NCBI RefSeq assembly: GCF_014196745.1
Contig: NZ_JACIEH010000002.1
Location: 682,383 to 746,382 of the forward strand
Direction of reading: 5' to 3'
DNA length: 64,000 nt
Origin: Sphingomonas kyeonggiensis
GTDB taxonomy: Bacteria; Pseudomonadota; Alphaproteobacteria; Sphingomonadales; Sphingomonadaceae
Part shown: positions 15,374 through 23,816 of the stretch, one piece after another
Layout: each line of letters opens with the position of its first letter
How positions within the stretch are numbered: the stretch's first letter is position 1
Position numbers and translations under genes: made by a program
The notes under the pieces: generated by a model
Seen by the model: only the letters and a program-made list of their open reading frames with translations
What the model was told of the DNA's origin: nothing
The model's database searches: none

Positions 15374-18109
15374 CTACTCTCCACCCTGTTCCGTGGTGGG
15401 CAATGTGAAACGGAAAACCGCGCCACCCTCTGGCCGGTTCTCCGCACTCAACGTCCCACCATGCGCTTCGATGATACGCTTGCTGATGGAAAGTCCAATA
15501 CCCATTCCTGCGCCTTCTTTTTTCGTCGTGGTGAAACGAGAAAAGAGTTGGTCGAGCATTGGTTCCGGTATGCCCGGGCCGCTATCGGCAATCTCTATTG
15601 CAATCATGTCTTCACTGGACTTGCGCGAACTTACCGTGATCCGGCGGTCGCTCGCGTCCTGTTTGCGAAGAACGTCTATAGAATTGCGCAGAAGATTGAC
15701 TACGACTTGCTGCACCTGCACACGATCCGCGAAGACGCAGGGCACGTCGGGATCGAGATCGTAAGTCAGCCTGATATTGAACTGGCTGGTTCCTATAAGC
15801 ACCAGATCGGCGGCATCTCTGATCGTTGGCGCCAGCGGTGTAACCCGCAGGTCGACATCGCCGCGCATCGTGAAGCTGCGTAGTCGCCGGATGATCTCGC
15901 CCGCCCGCAAAGTTTGCTCGTTGGCCATGCGGAGGAGTTCGGCGATGCGTTCGAAATCCTCTCCTTTGTCGAGCAACATACGCGCTGCGGCGAGGAAATT
16001 TGAGGTCGCGGCGAGCGGTTGGTTGAGTTCGTGCGCCATGTCCGCCGCCAGCTCGCTCATCGCCGACTGGCGGCCGACATGGGCGAGCTCGGCGTTGAGC
16101 TCGCTCAGCCGCTCCTCCGCCTCGAACTGGTTGGTCAGGTCGCGCGCGAACAGGGTGTAGAGCAGGTGCCCGTCGATCTGCGCGACGCCGGCCCGGACCT
16201 CCATCGGGAAGCGGTGGCCGCCGCGGTGCAGGCCGGCGGCGGCGATGGTCTGGCCGGGATCGAGCGGCTTGCCCTCCTTCAGGAAGGCGCTCAGCCGCGA
16301 TTCCGCCCCGCCCTCTTCCCCCGCATCGTCGCGCGGATAGGGAGTGAGCATCGAGAAATTATGGCCCAGCACTTCATGGGCGCGATAGCCCCACAGCTCC
16401 TCCGCGGCGGTGCTGAACACCCGGATCGTGCCTTCCTCGTCCACGCCGAGCATCGCCTCGGGCACCGTCTCGATGATCGAGCGGAGCTGCGCCTCGCGCC
16501 GGCGCAGCGCGGACTCGCGCTCCTCGCGCTCGGTGACGTCGAGCATCGCGCCGATCGTCCGGGTGAGGTTGCCCTCGGTATCGTAGAAGGCGCGCGAGGA
16601 CCCCTCCACGGCGCGGACCGTCCCGTTGCGCTCCTTGAACCGGTAGCGGAAGCTGAACCGCGGCGCGCGATCGGCAACCGCCAGCTCGATCGTCTCGATC
16701 ACCGCCTCGGCATCCTCGGGCTCGATCTGGTCGCGCCAGCCGTTGAAGGTGGTGACGCTGCCCGGCACCAGCCCCAGCCGCTCCTCGGCGCCGGGCGCCC
16801 AGCTGAGCTTGCCCGAGGCGACGTCCCATTCGAACACGCCCACTTCGTGCGTGGCGGTGGCGATGGCGAGCCGCTCCTCGCTCTCGCGCAGCTCGGCCAC
16901 GGTGTGGGCGCGGTCGGAGATGTCGGTCATCTTGTGGATGATCACCGGCTCGCGGCCGACGATCTCGACGCGGTGGACGCGCTCGAGAATGGCGATCTCC
17001 CGCCCGTCCCGGGTGAGCTCCACCAGCTCCTGCGCCTCGCCCTGGGGGCGGCGGGGCAGGCTGGTCTCGGCGCTTTCGCAGCGCGAGCGGAGCAGCTGGT
17101 ATTTGTTCTGACCGCACGCCTCCTCGGCGCTCCAGCCGAACAGCTGGGCGGCGCCTTCGGACCAGTGGACGATCCGCCCGTCCGGCGCGGTGAGCGCCAT
17201 GGTGGTCACGTCGATCGCCTCGCTGAGCTCGACCTGCACGGATTGCTCGCGCGCCACGCGGGTGACCGCCCAATAGGCAATGGTGCCGACGATCAGCACA
17301 TTGCCGAGCATCGCCAGCAGCTGGCCGGGGGCGGCGGCGAACACCATGCGCCGCGCCAGCACCAGCTCCAGCGCGGCGGGCAGCACCGGCAGGATCAGCG
17401 CGGCGGGCAGCAGGATCTGCAACACGCGGCGATTGCCGGGATCGCGCGCCAGCTCGCGCATCCAGGTGAAGCCGCTGTTCCAGGCGATCGCCGAAAGGGC
17501 CAGCGAGATCGAGATCATCGCGGCGGGCAGCGACGTGGTGAGCAGCGGCACGCTGGGGCTGGAGCCGGGATGCGAGAACAGGATGATGATCGCCGCGGCG
17601 GCGGCAAGCCCCAGCGCGATCATCGCGACCAGGCTGCGCATCTCCTTGGCCACCAGGTCGCGCACGCACTGGCCGAGCCCGGCCAGGCCGAGCACCAGGA
17701 ACACCGCTGCCGGGTTGATCCCCACCCGGCCCGGCGTGGGAAAGGCGAAATCGACGACCTGGTTCGGGAACAGCAGCCGGTCCACCCCGAGATCGATTTC
17801 CGTCCAGCGCTCGAACAGCGAGACGAAGGCGATCAGCAGCGGAATGGCGAGCAGATGCATCGCCACGCGGCGGCGATCGAGGAAGGAGGCGAGGAAGCCG
17901 AGCGACAGGCCGGCATAGCCGATCGCGGTCCAGGGCCAGATCGGGAAGTCGTTGAAGCCGAAGCCGCGCAGGTCTGGAATCGCGAAAATCCAGCCGGCGA
18001 AAGAGGTCAGGCTGCACGCCAGTCCGAAGCTGGCAAGCCCGATCGCGACCCGCCGGTTTCCGGGGGCCGTCACGCGAGACGGCTCGGCAGGGTCAATTGC
18101 TACGCGCAA
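15374..18109 (-). CDS. Membrane PAS-domain histidine kinase (FixL-like)
   Basis: This 911-residue kinase has about seven to eight N-terminal membrane helices (residues about 20-290), then three PAS/PAC modules (SEAIDVTTMALTAPDG; ATHEVGVFEWDVASGKLSW; IETVPEAMLGVDEEGTIRVF), a HisKA box with the phosphoacceptor in DMAHELNQPLAATSNFL, and an HATPase domain with NLLRNSIDVL, DSGPGIPEPMLDQLF and GMGIGLSISKRIIEAHGG. The start is a TTG at 18109 with AGGGGAAGG seven bases upstream, and no ATG fits better. The MASE-like membrane sensor and the downstream FixJ partner suggest a membrane or envelope signal. It overlaps nothing and is divergent from the amidohydrolase unit. Confidence 0.9.
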   Translation of the reverse strand: MRVAIDPAEPSRVTAPGNRRVAIGLASFGLACSLTSFAGWIFAIPDLRGFGFNDFPIWPWTAIGYAGLSLGFLASFLDRRRVAMHLLAIPLLIAFVSLFERWTEIDLGVDRLLFPNQVVDFAFPTPGRVGINPAAVFLVLGLAGLGQCVRDLVAKEMRSLVAMIALGLAAAAAIIILFSHPGSSPSVPLLTTSLPAAMISISLALSAIAWNSGFTWMRELARDPGNRRVLQILLPAALILPVLPAALELVLARRMVFAAAPGQLLAMLGNVLIVGTIAYWAVTRVAREQSVQVELSEAIDVTTMALTAPDGRIVHWSEGAAQLFGWSAEEACGQNKYQLLRSRCESAETSLPRRPQGEAQELVELTRDGREIAILERVHRVEIVGREPVIIHKMTDISDRAHTVAELRESEERLAIATATHEVGVFEWDVASGKLSWAPGAEERLGLVPGSVTTFNGWRDQIEPEDAEAVIETIELAVADRAPRFSFRYRFKERNGTVRAVEGSSRAFYDTEGNLTRTIGAMLDVTEREERESALRRREAQLRSIIETVPEAMLGVDEEGTIRVFSTAAEELWGYRAHEVLGHNFSMLTPYPRDDAGEEGGAESRLSAFLKEGKPLDPGQTIAAAGLHRGGHRFPMEVRAGVAQIDGHLLYTLFARDLTNQFEAEERLSELNAELAHVGRQSAMSELAADMAHELNQPLAATSNFLAAARMLLDKGEDFERIAELLRMANEQTLRAGEIIRRLRSFTMRGDVDLRVTPLAPTIRDAADLVLIGTSQFNIRLTYDLDPDVPCVFADRVQVQQVVVNLLRNSIDVLRKQDASDRRITVSSRKSSEDMIAIEIADSGPGIPEPMLDQLFSRFTTTKKEGAGMGIGLSISKRIIEAHGGTLSAENRPEGGAVFRFTLPTTEQGGE

Positions 18110-18165
18110 CGATGCACCTTCCCCTTCCAGGAACTGTCAATAACACCAATCAAGCCGAGGAGAAA

Positions 18166-18272
18166 ATGGGGATAGTCCAGAGTGGTTCAGTTTCTTCCAA
18201 GCAAAGGAGTTACTTGCCAAGTGGCCTTCACCTGCGCGATCACCGGACCATTACGCAAGGGGGAGGAATCGC

Positions 18273-18276
<4 letters not shown>
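18166..18276 (+). CDS. Possible 36-residue leader ORF coupled to the amidohydrolase
   Basis: A 36-codon reading frame begins with ATG after GAGGAG at ideal spacing. It ends with a TGA that overlaps the TTG start of the amidohydrolase gene (TTGA at 18273-18276). The peptide is Ser-, Gly- and His-containing without a membrane segment and matches nothing I know. Its start signal and stop-start overlap suggest translational coupling, so it may act as a leader peptide and not as a functional product. Codon use is not typical of the genome, which leaves doubt. Confidence 0.4.
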
Positions 18277-19693
<1,417 letters not shown>

Positions 19694-19694
<1 letters not shown>

Positions 19695-21001
19695 TGACGA
19701 AGCAGCTCCTTCTCGCCGCCACCGCGGCGCTCGCCTTCAGCACCCCCGCCCTGGCCCAGACCGTGGCGATCACCAATGCCAAGCTCGTCGTGGGCGACGG
19801 CGGCCAGCCGGTCGATGGCGGCACCGTCGTGATCCGTGACGGCAAGGTCGTCGCCGCCGGTCCGGGCGTCGCGGTGCCCGCCGGCATCCGCGTGATCGAC
19901 GCGGGCGGCAAATGGGTCTCGCCCGGCATCTTCGCCGGCTTCACCCGCATGGGCATCGTCGAGGTCGACGGGGTCGACGAGACCAACGATACCGGCGCGA
20001 GCAGCGCACCCTTCCACGCGGCGATCGACGTGACCCCGGCGGTCAATCCCAAGTCGACGCCGATCGCGATCAACCGGGCCGAGGGCATCACCCGCGCCGT
20101 CGTCGCGCCGGACAATCGCGGCTCGATCTTCGCCGGCCAGGGCGCGATCATCGATCTGGGATCGGACATGGACGCGGTCAGCAAGCCGCGCGCCTTCCAG
20201 TTCATGGAATGGGGCGAGGCTGGCGCACGCGCCGCGGGCGGCAGCCGTCCGGCGGCCTATGCCACGCTGAAGAACGTGCTGTTCGAGGTCCGCGACTATA
20301 TCCGCGCGCCGGGCAGCTACACCGATCGCGGCAAGGACGCCTTCCTCACCCGCGCCGATGCCGAGGCGCTGGTGCCGGTGGTGCAGGGGCGCATGCCGCT
20401 GGTCGTCCATGTCGAGCGCGCGTCGGACATCCTGGTGCTGCTGCAGCTCAAGAAGGAGCTTCCGTCGCTCAAGCTGGTGTTCGTCGGCGCGACCGAGGGG
20501 TGGACCGTCGCGCCGCAGATCGCGGCCGCCGGCGTGCCGGTGATCGCCACCGCGCTCAACGACCTGCCCGAGAGCTTCGAGCAGCTCGCCGCCAGCCAGT
20601 CGAACATCGGCCGCATGGCCGCGGCGGGCGTGCTGGTCGGCATCGGCACGATCAACCAGGACGAAGCCCGCCAGGCCCGCTGGGAGAAGCAGTATGCCGG
20701 CAACCTGGTCGCGCTGACCAAGGTGCCCGGTGCCACCGGGCTCGACTGGGGCGCGGCCTTCGCGGCGATCACCTCCAGGCCCGCCGAGGCACTGGGCCTG
20801 GGTGGCGAGTTCGGCTCGCTCAAGCCCGGCCGCCGCGGCGATGTGGTGATCTGGGACGGCGATCCGCTCGAGATCGGCACTTCGGTGGTCAACGTCTTCA
20901 TCGACGGGGTCGAGCAGCCGCTCGAGAACCGCTGGACGCGCCTGCGCCAGCGCTATCTCGATCCCAAGGAAGGCGCGTTGCCCAAGGCCTATCAGCGCTG
21001 A
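19694..21001 (+). CDS. Amidohydrolase-like protein lacking the HxH metal motif
   Basis: This 435-residue secreted protein has a signal peptide (MTKQLLLAATAALAFSTPALAQ) and an amidohydrolase composite-domain fold (TNAKLVVGDGGQPVDGGTVVIRDGKVV region, ending with LGLGGEFGSLKPGRRGDVVIWDGDP). Where catalytic members have HxH, it reads WVSPGIFAGFTRMG. The later His and Asp ligand positions are also absent (LVFVGATEGW, GIGTINQDEA). It is therefore probably a non-catalytic partner of the preceding enzyme, with which it is coupled (TGATG overlap at 19692-19696). The start at 19694 is chosen for the signal peptide. Confidence 0.8.
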
Positions 21002-21015
21002 CAGGAACAATGGTT

Positions 21016-21050
21016 ACGGTCCCGCATTGATTGCGGGACCGTCCTTTTTC
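21016..21050 (+). terminator. Strong hairpin plus T run just upstream of the lipoprotein gene
   Basis: ACGGTCCCGCA and TGCGGGACCGT form a perfect 11 bp stem with a five-base loop, followed by CCTTTTTC. It ends 13 bases before the next ATG, immediately before that gene's ribosome binding site. It should terminate the amidohydrolase transcript, or attenuate read-through into the lipoprotein gene. Confidence 0.85.
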
Positions 21051-21063
21051 GAAGGAAACCGTG

Positions 21064-21438
21064 ATGCGGATTATCGTTCCGATGCTCGCCGCTCTTGCGC
21101 TCGCCGGCTGCGGAGGCGGGAGCCCGACCAACCTCACCGCCAATGACGCGGTGAACGCCGAGCCGCTCAACGCCGCCGACGAAGTCGCTGCGGACAACAC
21201 TGCGGAGGTCAACTACAGCGCAGCCGTGCTCGCCCAGAATGATGCGCAGCGCGGCGCGACCTTCATCCGCGCGCTGCAGGATGCGCCCTTGCCCTGCGAC
21301 CATGTCGACAGCTCGACCCGCATCGCCGACCAGGACGGCGTGCCGACCTGGCGCGTCACCTGCAAGGGCGGCACGAACTACATGATCGGCATCCCGAAGA
21401 ACGGCGTGGCGAAGATCATCAGCCGCACGGATCGCTAA
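21064..21438 (+). CDS. Small periplasmic lipoprotein, unknown function
   Basis: This 124-residue protein has a lipoprotein signal peptide with lipobox LAGC (Cys16) and a Gly/Ser/Asn-rich linker. A short globular part contains two cysteines (LPCDHVDS and VTCKGGTN) that could form a disulfide. No family is recognised. The ATG at 21064 follows AAGGA at seven bases. A terminator stands directly in front of the gene, and no promoter-like sequence was found between the terminator and the ATG, so its expression is a puzzle (see findings). Confidence 0.75.
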   Translation: MRIIVPMLAALALAGCGGGSPTNLTANDAVNAEPLNAADEVAADNTAEVNYSAAVLAQNDAQRGATFIRALQDAPLPCDHVDSSTRIADQDGVPTWRVTCKGGTNYMIGIPKNGVAKIISRTDR

Positions 21439-21468
21439 GGGCTGCGCTGATATCCCCGGAAGGGGCTT

Positions 21469-21852
21469 TTACGCGGCGCCTCCGCCCAGCGGATCGGCGG
21501 TGAAGAACTCATAGCTGTTGCCGTCACCGTCCCAGACATAGATGCCGCGCCCGCGATTGTGACGGTTGATCCTCTGGTCGCGGGCGAACGGCGCCGATCC
21601 GAATGGCAGGCCCCGGGCCAGGACGCGCGCCTGGATCGCGTCGAAGTCCCGGTCCGCGACCAGGAAGGCGAAATGGCCGAACACGAAGGCGCCTTCGTCA
21701 TAGAAGTCGAGCGTCAGCCGATCGTTGACCCGTACCGCCGCGAAGGGGCCCGAAGCCTGCACGGGCGGGGCGTCGATCAGCTCGGCGAAGAACCGTGCTG
21801 CCCCGGCCTTGTCGGTGCAGCGGACGATGGCGTGGTTGAGTTCGAAACCCAT
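21469..21852 (-). CDS. VOC-family (glyoxalase/bleomycin-resistance-like) protein
   Basis: This 127-residue protein is a single VOC domain with the paired beta-alpha-beta units: ELNHAIVRCTDKAGAARFFAELI at the start, GHFAFLVADRDFDAIQARVLARGL in the middle, and the C-terminal YVWDGDGNSYEFF. His, His and Glu metal-ligand positions look present (NHAIVR, GHFAF, YEFF), so an enzymatic role is plausible. It is the last gene of the TetR-adjacent operon with the SDR enzyme and a membrane protein. The substrate is unknown. Confidence 0.85.
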   Translation of the reverse strand: MGFELNHAIVRCTDKAGAARFFAELIDAPPVQASGPFAAVRVNDRLTLDFYDEGAFVFGHFAFLVADRDFDAIQARVLARGLPFGSAPFARDQRINRHNRGRGIYVWDGDGNSYEFFTADPLGGGAA

Positions 21853-21880
21853 GTCGCGAGTGCCTTTCGGGGATTGGCAG

Positions 21881-22654
21881 TCAGTGCATCAGCCGCCCGC
21901 CGGCGATGTCGAGCGTCGCGCCGGTGAGCCAGCCGGCGCTTTCCGACGCCAGGAACAGTGTTGCCGCCGCGACGTCGGCGGGAGTGCCGAGCCGGCGCAG
22001 CGGATGGGCATCGGCGATTTCCTGCCGCATGGCGGGCGGCATGCGCTCTTCGGTGCGGTCGGTGAGCACCGCGGAGGGCGATATGCAGTTCACCCGCACG
22101 CCGTCGGGCCCCAGGTCCTGGGCGAGCTGCTGCGTGAGCAGGATGATCCCCGCCTTCGCGACGCCGTACCCCAGTGGCGCTGCGGACGGCGCCCGGCCCG
22201 CGGTGGAGGCCATGGTCACCGCTGCACCGTGTCCGCTCTTCCGCAGGTCCGGAACGAACGTCCGCAACGTCAGGAAGGTGGCAGTGAGATTATGGTCCAG
22301 GCTCGAATGCCAGTCGCTCTCGGTCACCTGTTCGATCGGGGCGGGCCGGCTCGTACCCCCACCGGCAAAGGCGACCAGGATGTCGAGGCCACCCTGGCGC
22401 TCGATCAGCGTGGCGCGTGCTGCCTCGAGCTGGTCGGCGCTGGTGCAATCGAGCGCGATCGCAGCGTGCACCGGCGAGATGGCCGCGAGCGAGGCATGGA
22501 CGCTGTCGAGCCGTGCCTGGTCGCGCCCGGCGATCGTCACTCGGGCGCCGTTATGCGCGAACCAGCGCGCCGTCTCGGCACCGATCCCGCCGGAGCCGCC
22601 GGTGATCAGCACGGTCTTGCCGATGAGGTCGAGAAAAAGGGGAATGGCGGACAT
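21881..22654 (-). CDS. Short-chain dehydrogenase/reductase
   Basis: This 257-residue classical SDR has the cofactor motif ITGGSGGIGAETAR (about 17-30) and NNAG-like AFAGGG. The catalytic Ser is in MASTAGR, and Tyr and Lys are in GYGVAKAG (YxxxK). It ends with the SDR-typical GWLTGATLDIAGGRLMH, and an Arg after the first strand (AGRDQARL) suggests NADP(H) preference. The ATG has AAGGA seven bases upstream. The preceding membrane-protein gene ends 11 bases before it, so the two are probably cotranscribed. The substrate cannot be told from the sequence. Confidence 0.92.
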   Translation of the reverse strand: MSAIPLFLDLIGKTVLITGGSGGIGAETARWFAHNGARVTIAGRDQARLDSVHASLAAISPVHAAIALDCTSADQLEAARATLIERQGGLDILVAFAGGGTSRPAPIEQVTESDWHSSLDHNLTATFLTLRTFVPDLRKSGHGAAVTMASTAGRAPSAAPLGYGVAKAGIILLTQQLAQDLGPDGVRVNCISPSAVLTDRTEERMPPAMRQEIADAHPLRRLGTPADVAAATLFLASESAGWLTGATLDIAGGRLMH

Positions 22655-22665
22655 CGCGGTTTCCT

Positions 22666-23046
22666 TCAGACGTAACGGGACACGGCCATGCAGATGATGG
22701 TGACGATGAGCAGCACGGCGGACGCGCGATAGCCGCCGGCAACGCGCCGCGACGCCTCGCCGGAGCGCAGGGCCGGGCGGACCAGCGCGAGCTGGAGCAG
22801 CAAGGCGAGGATCGCGGCCGCGGCGCCGGTCGCGAGGATCTGTTCGACCAGCTGGAAGCTTCCGCTGTGGAGCAGATGCCAGAGCAGCAGTCCCGACAGG
22901 ACCGCGACGCCAGCGGCGCCGGTCTGCGGGCGGATCAGCCCGCTGGCGCCCCGGCCGCCATTGCGAGCGAGGACGAAGGTCGATCCCGCCCAGAAGATCG
23001 ACGACAGGACATGGACAGCAATGGTGAGGATCAGCAAGACTTGCAC
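22666..23046 (-). CDS. Small integral membrane protein, TetR-adjacent
   Basis: This 126-residue hydrophobic protein has about four membrane segments: VLLILTIAVHVLSSIFWAGSTFVLA, AAGVAVLSGLLLWHLL, ILATGAAAAILALLLQLALV and SAVLLIVTIICMAVS. It resembles CopD/DUF2269-like proteins in size and layout, but I cannot name it. The start is a GTG at 23046 with GGAG eight bases upstream, and a GTG at 23052 is an alternative. It begins the minus-strand operon (membrane protein, SDR, VOC) divergent from the TetR gene, and a palindromic operator lies in between. Confidence 0.65.
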   Translation of the reverse strand: MQVLLILTIAVHVLSSIFWAGSTFVLARNGGRGASGLIRPQTGAAGVAVLSGLLLWHLLHSGSFQLVEQILATGAAAAILALLLQLALVRPALRSGEASRRVAGGYRASAVLLIVTIICMAVSRYV

Positions 23047-23084
23047 GTGCACAGCTCCGGATCGACGGCTCAACTCAGATTCGA

Positions 23085-23099
23085 TATACAGGTTGTATA
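23085..23099. promoter_or_regulatory. Perfect TATACA-N3-TGTATA operator between the TetR gene and its divergent operon
   Basis: A 15 bp palindrome TATACAGGTTGTATA ends one base before the GTG start of the TetR-family gene. Such short dyads with a three-base gap fit TetR-type operators. A minus-strand TTGACG at 23119-23124 lies 19 bases from the TATACA read on that strand, so bound repressor would cover the operon promoter. Confidence 0.7.
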
Positions 23100-23732
23100 G
23101 TGAATATTCCCGGCAAATCGTCAAGGCCCTATGCGACCGAAAAACGCGATGCGAAGGCGGCGGAGACGCGGGCGCGCCTGCTGGACGCCGCGCTGGTCAT
23201 CCTGCGCGAGTCCGGCGGGCAGGCGCTGTCGCTCGATGCGACGGCCAGGGCCGCGGGGGTTACCCGGCTGACGGTCTACAACCAGTTCGGCTCGCGCAAC
23301 GGGCTGCTCGAGGCCGCGTTCGATGCGGTTGCCGAGCAGGGCAATCTGGCCAGCCTGGCCGAGGCGATGGCCACACCCGATCCGCGCGCCGCGCTCGCCC
23401 GGGTCGTCGGCATCTTCTGCGATTTCTGGATGGCGCATGACGGACTGGGCGGCATCTTCGCCGCGGCGGCGATGGATGCCGAACTGGGTGCAGCCCTGGC
23501 CGCGCGGAACGAGCGGCGGCGCGCCCTGCTGGGTGTCCTGGTCGATCGCCAGGGTATTGCCGTGGGACGGGCGAGGGCGGACGCGGTCGATCTGCTGTTC
23601 ACGCTCACCAGCTTCGCGACGTTCACCAGCCTGCGGGGCGATCAGCGGGATGGCGCGGCGGTGTGCACATTGCTGCTGCCACTCTGCGACCGGATCCTCG
23701 CAGGCCAGGCCGATCCCGCACAAGGCCGATAG
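23100..23732 (+). CDS. TetR-family transcriptional regulator
   Basis: This 210-residue regulator has an N-terminal TetR-type HTH (ETRARLLDAALVILRESG, then LSLDATARAAGVTRLTVYNQFGSRNGLLEAAF) and an all-helical ligand-binding domain. The start is the GTG at 23100, right after a palindromic operator. No other in-frame start precedes the HTH, and the ribosome binding site is weak, so a nearly leaderless transcript is possible. It is divergent from the membrane protein-SDR-VOC operon and probably represses it. The ligand is unknown. Confidence 0.9.
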   Translation: MNIPGKSSRPYATEKRDAKAAETRARLLDAALVILRESGGQALSLDATARAAGVTRLTVYNQFGSRNGLLEAAFDAVAEQGNLASLAEAMATPDPRAALARVVGIFCDFWMAHDGLGGIFAAAAMDAELGAALAARNERRRALLGVLVDRQGIAVGRARADAVDLLFTLTSFATFTSLRGDQRDGAAVCTLLLPLCDRILAGQADPAQGR

Positions 23733-23762
23733 CCCGCGACCGGCAGCGTGGGGGCTGCAACG

Positions 23763-23794
23763 AAAAAGGGAGGCCCCCTCGCGGGAGCCTCCCT
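23763..23794 (-). terminator. Intrinsic terminator of the PhoX gene
   Basis: On the minus strand AGGGAGGC and GCCTCCCT form an 8 bp stem with an inner GC loop, followed by TTTTT. It lies 22 bases past the PhoX stop and also separates the convergent TetR gene. Confidence 0.8.
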
Positions 23795-23816
23795 CTCTGT
23801 TCCGCCGATCCGAAGA

